From Vreelandella zhaodongensis (lineage in GTDB: Bacteria; Pseudomonadota; Gammaproteobacteria; Pseudomonadales; Halomonadaceae), in the NCBI RefSeq assembly GCF_013415115.1, contig NZ_JACCDD010000001.1:558001-622000 (forward strand): a stretch of DNA of 64,000 bases. The letters run 5' to 3'. Positions within the stretch are counted from its first letter, which is position 1. Every line of letters begins with the position of its first letter. Below the pieces are notes generated by a model, which saw nothing but the letters and a program-made list of their open reading frames with translations, searched no databases and was not told the DNA's origin. Of the stretch, positions 56,082-64,000 are shown piece after piece. A program made the translations under genes and the position numbers.

Positions 56082-57046
56082 GCGGTTAGGCTGCTGGCCA
56101 GTTGTTCAGGGTCCAGACGCTCAATGGCATAGGGAAGGTCACAGAGTGTTATCGGGTGCCCCTGCCAATAGAGTGGGATTAGCGCTTCAATGGCTTTAGT
56201 ACTTGCGACGGCAAGCAGTTCAATTTGCTGATCGCCGCTAAATGCGCTGCTAACAACTTCACCGACCGCTTTATCCTGCCCATCCACTAACGTGTCACCG
56301 ACCTGGGGTAAGCTGTCAGCAGTGGCCGTGACGCGCACTAAACGTTTCTTTACTTGGCCACGGAAATGCGCCCGTGCAACAACTTCTTGTCCTGTGTAGC
56401 AGCCTTTCTTAAAGCTAATCCCACCTAGAGCTTCCCAATTCAACATTTGTGGTAGGAAGTGATCTTGTTGTGGGGCTGTTAACCACGCCAAGCCACTGCG
56501 AATATCTTCTAATAGCCACGTATTAAGTGCGTCTTCATCGTCGTTTAGCTCAGCGGCATAATGCTCAGCGGGGCTCTCTACACTGATTAGCCAACGCCCT
56601 TGGCCGGGTAGGCGCAGAGCTGTCGCTTGGGAATTGGTGTGATGGGTGTAAGGTTGCTCGGGGAGTGACAAGCCAAACGCTTGAGCAGCCTCGTTGGCAC
56701 TTTCGCTGGCGCCTAGGATGATCATTGATGATTGAGCCTGCAATTCGACGCGATAAAAAGCGGCAAATTTAGCTAAATGAGTAGCAAGCATATCGATCAG
56801 TGACGTACTTAGCAGTAGCCTGTAATGCCCATTACTGATTTTCAGCAGTTGCGCATTGGCCAGCATTCTTCCCTTTGGTGTACAAAAGCAGGTAAGCGGT
56901 GCGAAAAAGCCATTGGCTAAACTAACCTGAGCGCTTGTTTGCCCTTGTAGGAATTTTTCAGCATCTGCACCTTTGATATCCAATGCGGCGAGTTGAGGCA
57001 AACGGACGCAGCCGTTCATCTTGAGTAGCAAAGAAGCAGTCGCCAT
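56078..57046 (-). CDS. ygfZ: Folate-binding Fe-S maturation protein YgfZ
   Basis: Folate-dependent protein needed for some [4Fe-4S] enzymes and tRNA modification. It has 322 residues with a GcvT-like fold. The family signature with the essential Cys, KGCYTGQEVVAR, is intact, followed by FRGQVKKRL. GGAG lies 7 nt before ATG 57046. It might support maturation of the class I fumarase encoded downstream (inferred). Confidence 0.94.
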   Translation of the reverse strand: MATASLLLKMNGCVRLPQLAALDIKGADAEKFLQGQTSAQVSLANGFFAPLTCFCTPKGRMLANAQLLKISNGHYRLLLSTSLIDMLATHLAKFAAFYRVELQAQSSMIILGASESANEAAQAFGLSLPEQPYTHHTNSQATALRLPGQGRWLISVESPAEHYAAELNDDEDALNTWLLEDIRSGLAWLTAPQQDHFLPQMLNWEALGGISFKKGCYTGQEVVARAHFRGQVKKRLVRVTATADSLPQVGDTLVDGQDKAVGEVVSSAFSGDQQIELLAVASTKAIEALIPLYWQGHPITLCDLPYAIERLDPEQLASSLTA

Positions 57047-57224
57047 ATAAACTCCATAAGAGAAAGATAGGGTAAACGTAACGTAATCGTATTTGTCTCA
57101 AAGGTGCGGGCACTGTCTGCAGATTGCAAGGGCGCTAGCGCATGCTAGACTTCTGCGTCTGTATCAGTTTTGCATAGCTTTCAGTAGCGTACTGACTTAA
57201 ACCCAGCGTAGGAAAGGGCAAAAA

Positions 57225-57422
57225 ATGGCATATCAATCACTAACGTTTCAAGGTGTCACAACGACCGATCAGGTGAATAAGATAACCACGGCGCTGATGA
57301 TGCTGGATGGCGTCGATAGCGCTGAAGTAGGGCGCTACGGTGCCGAGGTAGAGGGGCGAACTAAGCGTGAAACGCTGATAAAAGCTGTCGAGAAGTTAAA
57401 CCTCGGTATAAAGGTATCCTGA
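57225..57422 (+). CDS. HMA-like protein without the CxxC metal site
   Basis: 65 residues matching the ferredoxin-like HMA domain in length and pattern: a first strand (LTFQG), helix, LDGVDSAEV turn-strand, and ETLIKAVEKLN helix. The metal loop MxCxxC is replaced by VTTTDQ, so copper binding of the usual type is unlikely. GGAAAGGG precedes ATG 57225. Its TGA overlaps the ATG of the OsmC gene (TGATG), so the two are translationally coupled. Function unknown. Confidence 0.75.
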   Translation: MAYQSLTFQGVTTTDQVNKITTALMMLDGVDSAEVGRYGAEVEGRTKRETLIKAVEKLNLGIKVS

Positions 57423-57829
57423 TGCATAAACCGATTACCATTATCAGTGAGCGCAACCATACATTTCGACAGCGTATCGAAGTGAACGGTCTGGAAGATT
57501 TGTATGGTGACGTCCCGCCTGTAGTAGGCGGTGACGGCAGTGCACCTGACCCGCATGACTACTTTGATATCGCATTGGGCACCTGCAAAGCGATCACCGT
57601 GCAAATGTATGCCAAGCGTAAAGAGTGGCCTCTCGAAGGTATCACCGTTAAAGTGCAGCGCGATGATAGTGAGGAAAGAAAAGGTATTTATAAGCTCGCC
57701 GTTATACTTACGCTACATGGCATCGATAACCCTGAGCAGCGCGCAAGACTCGAAGATATTAGCCATCGCTGCCCGATACAGCGGTTGATGACCCAGGCAA
57801 CGGTAGAAATTTCCACGTTTACTGAGTAG
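57422..57829 (+). CDS. OsmC-family protein
   Basis: 135 residues of the OsmC/Ohr superfamily, thiol peroxidases or related proteins. The two conserved Cys are Cys55 ([18 protein letters not shown]) and Cys117 ([10 protein letters not shown]), with the [13 protein letters not shown] approach loop. Both catalytic positions are present, so organic-peroxide reduction is plausible. Coupling to an HMA-like partner is unusual and may set the redox partner or substrate. Confidence 0.88.
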   Translation: MHKPITIISERNHTFRQRIEVNGLEDLYGDVPPVVGGDGSAPDPHDYFDIALGTCKAITVQMYAKRKEWPLEGITVKVQRDDSEERKGIYKLAVILTLHGIDNPEQRARLEDISHRCPIQRLMTQATVEISTFTE

Positions 57830-57869
57830 CACATTTTCCTTTTATGTACTTTCCTTTAAAGGGGGCACG

Positions 57870-59894
57870 ATGAGTAAGGAATTCCGGCTACAGTCCAAGT
57901 TTAAGCCTGCTGGCGATCAACCCGCCGCTATTCGCAGCCTGATAGGCGGGCTTGAGTCGGGGCTTGCCCATCAGACGCTCTTAGGGGTGACCGGCTCCGG
58001 CAAAACATTCACCATGGCTAACATAGTGGAGCAGCTTCAACGGCCCACTATCGTGATGGCGCCCAATAAAACGCTAGCCGCGCAGCTCTACGGTGAGTTT
58101 AAGTCGTTTTTTCCGGATAACGCGGTGGAGTATTTCGTTTCTTATTACGACTACTACCAGCCGGAAGCCTATGTTCCTTCTTCGGATACCTTTATTGAGA
58201 AAGATGCCTCAATAAATGACCATATCGAGCAAATGCGCTTATCCGCTACCAAAGCACTGTTGGAACGGCGTGATGCGCTTATCGTTGTTTCGGTATCTGC
58301 GATCTATGGTCTTGGTGATCCCGATCAGTATCTTAAAATGCGGCTGCACTTCACCCGGGGTGAGTTGATAGATCAACGAGCCTTTTTGCGCCGTTTAGCC
58401 GAACTGCAATATACCCGCAACGATATGGATTTCCGCCGGGGCACCTATCGGGTGCGTGGTGATGTCATCGATATTTTTCCCGCAGACTCTGACGAAGAAG
58501 CGGTGCGGGTAGAGTTGTTTGACAATGAAGTTGATTCTATTCGTCTGTTTGATCCACTAACAGGCGAAGTGCGTAGTCACGTGCCGCGTATGACCATCTA
58601 TCCTAAGTCGCACTATGTCACACCGCGAGAAACCATTTTAGGCGCTATTGACGCAATCAAAGCAGAGCTTAAGGAGCGTCTTGAGTGGATGCGCAAACAT
58701 GAACGCCTAGTTGAGGCTCAGCGATTAGAGCAGCGAACGCTTTACGATATTGAGATGATGCTGGAGCTTGGTTACTGCAACGGCATTGAGAACTACTCTC
58801 GCTATCTGTCTGGGCGCGCCCCTGGTGAGCCACCGCCAACCTTCTTCGACTATCTGCCAGATGATGCGCTGCTGTTTATTGATGAGTCACATGTGAGTGT
58901 GCCCCAGGTGGGGGGGATGTATAAGGGCGACCGCTCTCGGAAAGAGACACTTGTTGAGTATGGTTTCCGACTTCCCTCTGCACTCGACAATCGCCCCATG
59001 AAGTTTGAAGAGTGGGAGTCCATTTGCCCCCAGACTATTTTTGTTTCCGCCACGCCAAGCAAGTATGAAGCCGAGCATGCGAGTCAAATTGTCGAGCAGG
59101 TGGTGCGTCCAACTGGACTCCTGGACCCAGAAATAGAAGTTCGTCCTGCCAGCACCCAAGTTGATGATCTGCTCTCTGAGATCGGTTTACGTACCGCCGT
59201 AGGCGAGCGCGTGTTAGTCACTACCCTGACAAAGCGTATGGCGGAGGATCTCACCGATTACTTCGATGAACACGGCATTCGCGTGCGTTACTTACATTCG
59301 GATATTGATACCGTTGAGCGGGTTGAAATTATTCGCGACCTGCGCCTTGGCAAGTTCGATGTTTTGGTGGGTATCAACCTGCTTCGAGAGGGCTTAGACA
59401 TTCCCGAAGTATCGCTTGTTGCCATCTTGGATGCGGATAAAGAAGGCTTCTTACGCGCTGAGCGTTCGCTGATTCAAACTATTGGTCGTGCGGCCCGCAA
59501 CGCCCACGGTAAAGCTATTTTATATGGCGATAGAATCACCGACTCTATGCGTAAAGCGATAGATGAAACTGAGCGTCGCCGTACAAAGCAAGTGGCTCAC
59601 AACGAGAAGCATGGCATCACACCCACCACGGTCACGCGTTCCGTGGCCGATATACTGGAAGCCGCGCAAACTCCAGGGAAAAAGAGCAATCGCCGGCGCG
59701 GTTCAGAACGTAAGGTGGCTGAAGCACCTGGCAATTACGATTTGGCGAACATGAGCCAGCATGACTTTTTATCAGCCATTAGTAAGTTAGAAGATGCCAT
59801 GTTCGAAGCGGCGCAAAATCTCGAGTTTGAAGAAGCCGCGCGGTTACGTGACCAGCTTCATCAAATGAAAGAAAAGCAGCTGGCGCTAGGGTAG
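57870..59894 (+). CDS. uvrB: Excinuclease ABC subunit B
   Basis: Helicase-like damage verification subunit of nucleotide excision repair. It has 674 residues. Walker A is [10 protein letters not shown] and the beta-hairpin [16 protein letters not shown] inserts into DNA. Helicase motifs include [18 protein letters not shown] and QTIGRAARN. The C-terminal UVR motif [14 protein letters not shown] binds UvrC. AAGGGGG precedes ATG 57870. nei follows after 3 bp, making a DNA-repair pair. Confidence 0.98.
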   Translation: MSKEFRLQSKFKPAGDQPAAIRSLIGGLESGLAHQTLLGVTGSGKTFTMANIVEQLQRPTIVMAPNKTLAAQLYGEFKSFFPDNAVEYFVSYYDYYQPEAYVPSSDTFIEKDASINDHIEQMRLSATKALLERRDALIVVSVSAIYGLGDPDQYLKMRLHFTRGELIDQRAFLRRLAELQYTRNDMDFRRGTYRVRGDVIDIFPADSDEEAVRVELFDNEVDSIRLFDPLTGEVRSHVPRMTIYPKSHYVTPRETILGAIDAIKAELKERLEWMRKHERLVEAQRLEQRTLYDIEMMLELGYCNGIENYSRYLSGRAPGEPPPTFFDYLPDDALLFIDESHVSVPQVGGMYKGDRSRKETLVEYGFRLPSALDNRPMKFEEWESICPQTIFVSATPSKYEAEHASQIVEQVVRPTGLLDPEIEVRPASTQVDDLLSEIGLRTAVGERVLVTTLTKRMAEDLTDYFDEHGIRVRYLHSDIDTVERVEIIRDLRLGKFDVLVGINLLREGLDIPEVSLVAILDADKEGFLRAERSLIQTIGRAARNAHGKAILYGDRITDSMRKAIDETERRRTKQVAHNEKHGITPTTVTRSVADILEAAQTPGKKSNRRRGSERKVAEAPGNYDLANMSQHDFLSAISKLEDAMFEAAQNLEFEEAARLRDQLHQMKEKQLALG

Positions 59895-59897
59895 ATC

Positions 59898-60722
59898 ATG
59901 CCTGAAGGCCCTGAAATTCGCCGTGCAGCGGACAGGATAGAGAAGCAGATAGGTGGCAAACATCTTGATGACGTCTGGTTTGCCTTTCCTGAGCTTGCGG
60001 AGCAAGCGGAGTCGCTGGTTGGTCAGCGCGTTAATACAGTAGACACATGGGGCAAAGCCATGCTGATTCGTTTTGCAGATCAGCGTGTGTTGTATTCCCA
60101 TAATCAGCTCTATGGCGTTTGGAAGCTGCATAGCGAAAATAAGCCGCCAAGCACCAAAAGGTCATTACGTGTTCGGTTGGTCGCAGAGGGTAGGGCTGCC
60201 AGTCTTTACAGCGCTTCAGATATTTCATTGTGGCAGGAGCGCGAGCTAAACCAGCATCCGTTTCTGTCTCGTCTCGGCCCCGATTTATTAAGTCAAAATG
60301 TATCTTCTGATGACGTGAAACGACGCCTGATTGATCCAGCGTTTATGCGTAGAAGCCTTGGTGCGCTGTTGCTTGATCAAGGGCTAGTCGCTGGTTTGGG
60401 TAACTATTTGCGCTCTGAAATTCTTTTCTTATCCCAAGTACACCCCCAAAAACGTCCTTCTGACTTAACAGCACATCAATTGGACGTACTTGCCACTGTG
60501 ATCGTGGAAACGACGCGTCAGGCATATTTACAAGCGGGCGTGACTAATCGCGATGCGTGGATTAAGCAGGCGGTTGCCTCCGGTGAGCTACGCCGGCAAT
60601 GGCGTTTTAGTGTGTTCGAACGCGCTGGGCTTTCTTGTCATCGCTGTGGTTCGGTTATAGAGCGGATGATGGTTGGCTCGCGCCGTCTATATTTGTGTCC
60701 GACGTGCCAGCGCTTAGATTAA
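59898..60722 (+). CDS. nei: Endonuclease VIII (Nei)
   Basis: Base-excision glycosylase/AP lyase for oxidised pyrimidines, 274 residues. The N-terminal MPEGPEIRRAADRIE carries the catalytic Pro1 after Met removal and Glu2. The H2TH helix is in LLLDQGLVAGLGNYLRSEI. The zinc finger CHRC...CPTC closes the protein. Nei rather than MutM is favoured by PEGPEIRR. It starts 3 bp after the uvrB stop. Confidence 0.95.
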   Translation: MPEGPEIRRAADRIEKQIGGKHLDDVWFAFPELAEQAESLVGQRVNTVDTWGKAMLIRFADQRVLYSHNQLYGVWKLHSENKPPSTKRSLRVRLVAEGRAASLYSASDISLWQERELNQHPFLSRLGPDLLSQNVSSDDVKRRLIDPAFMRRSLGALLLDQGLVAGLGNYLRSEILFLSQVHPQKRPSDLTAHQLDVLATVIVETTRQAYLQAGVTNRDAWIKQAVASGELRRQWRFSVFERAGLSCHRCGSVIERMMVGSRRLYLCPTCQRLD

Positions 60723-60824
60723 TATTTTATACCGTTATCTCATGCAGTGTTTTCTTGCCTCAGACTAATGCCGTAGTGATCAGGGACAGGTTAGTGGTGG
60801 TTGTGGCTGCCGCATAAAGGCCAA

Positions 60825-60842
60825 TACGGTATACTTACCGTA
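60825..60842. promoter_or_regulatory. Palindromic operator over a -10 box before fumarase
   Basis: Perfect 7-bp inverted repeat TACGGTA-TACT-TACCGTA with a TATACT -10-like hexamer (60830-60835) inside it, 60 bp before the fumarase start. A clear -35 is not seen. A dimeric regulator binding here would block the promoter. Confidence 0.5.
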
Positions 60843-60901
60843 CATCTAGACGGCCATTACAAAGGTCGCAGCCAAGACGATAACCGAGGAGCTGTTAGTC
60901 C

Positions 60902-62407
60902 ATGACCGTGATTCGCCAGGACGACGTCATTCAGAGCGTTGCCGATGCTCTGCAGTACATCTCTTACTACCATCCGAAAGATTTCATTGATGCAATGGCG
61001 GATGCCTACGAGCGGGAAGAGAATCCTGCTGCAAAGGATGCGATTGCACAAATCTTAATTAATTCAAGAATGTGTGCTACTGGTCATCGCCCAATTTGCC
61101 AAGATACGGGCATCGTGACGGTATTTGTCCATGTCGGCATGAACGTTACATGGGACGCTGAGCTTAGCCTCGATGACATGATTAATGAAGGCGTGCGCCG
61201 AGCCTATAAGTTGCCGGATAACGTACTGCGTGCTTCCGTTCTTGCTGATCCAGACGGCAAACGAGCCAACACCAAAGACAACACGCCAGCAATTATTCAC
61301 CACTCGATTGTGCCTGGCGATAAGGTCGATATTCACGTTGCCGCGAAAGGCGGTGGTAGTGAAGCAAAATCTAAGTTTGCAATGCTTAACCCGTCCGATA
61401 GTGTCGTCGACTGGGTGATGGAACAGTTGCCTAAAATGGGCGCAGGCTGGTGTCCGCCCGGCATGCTGGGGATTGGTATCGGTGGCACCGCCGAAAAGGC
61501 GATGATGATTGCCAAAGAAGCGCTACTCGATCCTATCGATATCCAAGATTTGCAGGCGCGTGGTCCCAGTAACCGCGCTGAAGAGCTGCGTTTGGAACTG
61601 TTCGATAAAGTGAATAAAAGCGGTATCGGCGCTCAAGGTTTAGGCGGTTTAACCACGGTATTGGATATTAAAGTTAAAGATTACCCAACCCATGCAGCCA
61701 ATAAGCCAGTGGCAATTATTCCCAACTGTGCAGCTACACGCCATGCGCATTTTACGCTTGATGGCAGCGGCCCAGTGGCTCTTCCTGCCCCTAAACTTGA
61801 AGACTGGCCAGAAATTACCCGCGAAGCAGGCGATAACGTAAAACGCGTTAATCTGGATAGCGTCACTCCCGAAGAAGTCAAAACGTGGCAGCCGGGTGAT
61901 ACGCTGCTATTGAACGGTAAGCTACTAACCGGCCGTGACGCAGCACATAAGCGGATGGTGGACATGCTTGCGAAAGGCGAGCCGCTCCCCGTTGATATGA
62001 AAGGCCGCTTTATTTACTACGTGGGGCCTGTTGATCCTGTTGGTGACGAAGTTGTTGGCCCAGCTGGTCCGACCACTGCGACTCGGATGGATAAATTCAC
62101 CCGCACCATGCTCGAAGAGACCGGCCTGCTAGGCATGGTTGGTAAAGCGGAGCGTGGTCAGGCTGCTATTGATGCTATCCGAGATAACGAAGCCGTTTAC
62201 CTGATGGCCGTAGGTGGTTCTGCTTACCTTGTTGCCCAAGCAATCAAGAAATCTCGTGTTGTTGGTTTTGAAGACCTCGGCATGGAAGCTATCTATGAGT
62301 TTGAGGTTGAAGATATGCCGGTAACGGTGGCCGTTGACAGTCAAGGCACATCAGTTCACCAAACAGGTCCCGCAAAATGGAAAGAAATCATCGCTCAAAA
62401 AGCCTAA
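60902..62407 (+). CDS. fumA: Class I fumarate hydratase ([4Fe-4S])
   Basis: Iron-sulfur fumarase of the TCA cycle, 501 residues. Three conserved Cys for the [4Fe-4S] cluster appear in GHRPICQDTGI, GWCPPGMLG and PNCAATRHAHF. The C-terminal beta subunit domain (about 310-500) includes LLLNGKLLTGRDAAHKR and GPTTATRMDKFT. The fused two-domain form is that of FumA/FumB. GAGGAG lies about 11 nt before ATG 60902. Being oxygen-sensitive, it may depend on repair and maturation factors such as YgfZ. Confidence 0.96.
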   Translation: MTVIRQDDVIQSVADALQYISYYHPKDFIDAMADAYEREENPAAKDAIAQILINSRMCATGHRPICQDTGIVTVFVHVGMNVTWDAELSLDDMINEGVRRAYKLPDNVLRASVLADPDGKRANTKDNTPAIIHHSIVPGDKVDIHVAAKGGGSEAKSKFAMLNPSDSVVDWVMEQLPKMGAGWCPPGMLGIGIGGTAEKAMMIAKEALLDPIDIQDLQARGPSNRAEELRLELFDKVNKSGIGAQGLGGLTTVLDIKVKDYPTHAANKPVAIIPNCAATRHAHFTLDGSGPVALPAPKLEDWPEITREAGDNVKRVNLDSVTPEEVKTWQPGDTLLLNGKLLTGRDAAHKRMVDMLAKGEPLPVDMKGRFIYYVGPVDPVGDEVVGPAGPTTATRMDKFTRTMLEETGLLGMVGKAERGQAAIDAIRDNEAVYLMAVGGSAYLVAQAIKKSRVVGFEDLGMEAIYEFEVEDMPVTVAVDSQGTSVHQTGPAKWKEIIAQKA

Positions 62408-62440
62408 CAATTTGATAGTATTGTAAAAGCAATACTCGAT

Positions 62441-62471
62441 ACAGAGGCCCCGTCTTTCACGGGGCTTCTGT
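62441..62471 (+). terminator. Hairpin after fumarase
   Basis: About 12-bp stem ACAGAGGCCCCGT/ACGGGGCTTCTGT with a 5-nt loop. No T-run follows, so it may protect the mRNA end or act with Rho. Confidence 0.5.
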
Positions 62472-62526
62472 GCATTAGCGGTGCTGAATTAATTGACAAT
62501 ATTCACAGTATGACGAGGAACAGGCA

Positions 62527-63945
62527 ATGACCTCATGGTTGCTAGGGACAAGCATTATGTTGATACACCTGCTAGGGATCGTATCAGCTATCATGGCGCT
62601 TATGTCTAGCCGTACATCACAGGGAGCTGTGGCTTGGATTATTTCCTTACTAACGTTTCCCTATGTCGCATTGCCAGCGTATTGGTTTTTTGGCCGCCCG
62701 CGCTTTTATGGATATGTCACTGCCAGAGGAGCGCGCGATAATGTATTAAGGCGTGTGTTGATGCGTTATCGCCAAAATATCCAGCCGCATCTGTCCCTCC
62801 CTCCTACCACTGATATTCAGGCAGTAGAGCAGTTAGCAATGATGCCCTTAACAAAGGGCAATAGTGCAGACTTATTAATTGACGGTGAGGCAACGTTCGA
62901 GAGTCTCTTTGGCGGCATTGATCAAGCGCAAGATTATCTTTTGCTACAGTTTTTTATCGTAAGGAATGATTCCCTGGGTCGGCGTTTACAGCACCATTTG
63001 ATAAAAGCGGCACAGCGGGGGGTACGTGTTTATTTCTTATATGATGAGGTCGGGAGCCGAAAACTTAATGAAGGCTTTTTTAAAGAGCTGACAAAAGAGG
63101 GGATAGAAGTAAAAGCTTTTCGATCGTCTCGAGGCTTTAAACATCGCTTCCAGCTTAATTTCCGTAATCATCGTAAAATCGCTGTTGTTGATGGTAAGAG
63201 AGGATGGGTAGGTGGCTTTAACGTGGGCGTTGAGTATCTAGGCGAGGATCCACGTCATGGTCCCTGGCGTGATACCCATTTAGTGCTCAGTGGCCCCTGT
63301 GTTCTCGGTCTGCAAGAAGCCTTTTGGGAAGATTGGCACTGGGCGACGGGGGAGGTTATTACACTAAATTGGAACGCAGAAAGCCACCCCCATGATGACC
63401 ATCATGTCGTTATCGTGCCTTCTGGGCCAGCCGATAAGCAAGATACGGCCAGCCTTTTAATTCAGCAGCTAATTCATAGCGCGAATGAGAGGCTTTGGGT
63501 GACCAGTCCTTATTTTGTACCCGATCAAGGGGTGCAGGATGCATTACGGCTAGCGGCGATGCGCGGTGTGGATGTACGGGTAATGATCCCCGAGCGCCCA
63601 GACCATTTGCTGGTCTTTCTTTCCGCGTTTTCATTTCTGCCGGATATGTTGAGAGCTGGGGTCAAAATATACCGTTATCTCCCTGGGTTTTTACATCAAA
63701 AAGTCATATTGATTGATGACAGCGCCGCAACAGTTGGCACTATCAATCTAGATAATCGATCATTTAGGCTTAATTTTGAAATTACGGCGTTCATACCTAG
63801 TCCCGCATTTGCGAGCGATGTCCGTATAATGCTCGAAAAAGACTTTAACCACTGTCGCCGAATTACTATTGATGAAATTAACCAGCGGCCGATGTGGAAA
63901 AAAGTGGTTTCTCGTGCAGCTTACCTAACCGCACCTATTCAGTAG
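62527..63945 (+). CDS. cls: Cardiolipin synthase
   Basis: Phospholipase-D-fold membrane enzyme that makes cardiolipin from phosphatidylglycerol; it is important in osmotic stress. It has 472 residues. Two N-terminal membrane segments (about 5-28 and 36-58) are followed by two HKD motifs: NHRKIAVVDGKRGWVGG (near 218) and LHQKVILIDDSAATVGT (near 396). The spacing fits ClsA-like enzymes. GAGGAA precedes ATG 62527. The final 55 bp of the window after it hold no gene. Confidence 0.95.
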   Translation: MTSWLLGTSIMLIHLLGIVSAIMALMSSRTSQGAVAWIISLLTFPYVALPAYWFFGRPRFYGYVTARGARDNVLRRVLMRYRQNIQPHLSLPPTTDIQAVEQLAMMPLTKGNSADLLIDGEATFESLFGGIDQAQDYLLLQFFIVRNDSLGRRLQHHLIKAAQRGVRVYFLYDEVGSRKLNEGFFKELTKEGIEVKAFRSSRGFKHRFQLNFRNHRKIAVVDGKRGWVGGFNVGVEYLGEDPRHGPWRDTHLVLSGPCVLGLQEAFWEDWHWATGEVITLNWNAESHPHDDHHVVIVPSGPADKQDTASLLIQQLIHSANERLWVTSPYFVPDQGVQDALRLAAMRGVDVRVMIPERPDHLLVFLSAFSFLPDMLRAGVKIYRYLPGFLHQKVILIDDSAATVGTINLDNRSFRLNFEITAFIPSPAFASDVRIMLEKDFNHCRRITIDEINQRPMWKKVVSRAAYLTAPIQ

Positions 63946-64000
63946 TTACCGTAATAGTTCGTACGCAGCTAACGATATTGGGCACAAGGAGTTTTGGGTG

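Noticed and set aside
1-64000. CRISPR arrays, insertion sequences, toxin-antitoxin pairs, prophage genes, biosynthetic clusters
   Set aside because: Read for them on both strands; no repeat-spacer pattern, transposase, phage or secondary-metabolite core was seen.
1-64000. XerCD dif site near the Tus-like gene
   Set aside because: No match to the gammaproteobacterial 28-bp dif pattern found by eye.

Overview
The window looks like a chromosomal segment of a halophilic gammaproteobacterium of the Halomonadaceae (Halomonas/Vreelandella type). That assignment is an inference. It rests on the gene set: a tyrA-aroA fusion inside a gyrA-serC-pheA-cmk-rpsA run, an MvaT-type H-NS protein, a RegB/RegA-like redox pair and a 3-hydroxybutyrate utilisation cluster. 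GC content is moderate and almost all of the DNA is densely coding. I see no insertion sequence, prophage, CRISPR array, rRNA operon or large foreign island.

Layout. 1-4243 (minus): metG (3' end cut by the window), a small unknown protein, a PlsC-like acyltransferase and rdgC. 4400-15423 (plus): a thioesterase, then the tightly packed run gyrA-serC-pheA-tyrA/aroA-cmk-rpsA, then an MvaT-like xenogeneic silencer. 15502-18873: an AraC/GyrI-type regulator, a small protein resembling the MvaT oligomerisation region, a Tus-like replication-terminus protein, yacG and coaE. 18914-23418: type IV pilus genes pilD-pilC-pilB (minus) and the major pilin (plus). 23650-28075: a CigR-like periplasmic protein, suhB, tRNA-Pro(GGG) and a type II P-type cation ATPase. 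28183-38243: a TauE/SafE permease, ppnN, a LysR regulator and the glycine-cleavage genes gcvH-gcvP and gcvT around a Na+/alanine(glycine) symporter. 38295-41092: a NlpD-like amidase activator, an acyltransferase and a LysR regulator. 41242-45259: ketone-body catabolism (scoA, scoB, bdhA) with a degenerate DUF1338 protein, grxA and an orphan HybE-like protein. 45319-50521: the redox two-component pair with a small membrane protein, then pyrC, mtnN and folD. 50772-51331: a tRNA operon Pro(UGG)-Arg(UCU)-His-His. 51850-63945: an amino-acid oxidase, a YjfB-like protein, prfC, tatD, ygfZ, a Cys-less HMA-like protein coupled to an OsmC protein, uvrB-nei, class I fumarase and cardiolipin synthase.

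How the genes work together. The gyrA-rpsA block joins DNA topology, serine and aromatic amino-acid synthesis, CMP metabolism and translation in one overlapping transcript. BdhA and ScoAB convert 3-hydroxybutyrate to acetoacetyl-CoA. GcvT/H/P with FolD feed one-carbon units, and the AGCS symporter between gcvH and gcvT probably supplies glycine or alanine. The least explained items are the MvaT-like fragment protein, the Tus homologue with a possible Ter-like site in front of it, the Cys-less HMA/OsmC pair, the DUF1338 protein that appears to lack metal ligands, the C10 tract inside prfC, and several structured leaders (metG-side small gene, rpsA, symporter, fumarase). I did not find a clearly new multi-gene defence or mobile system.
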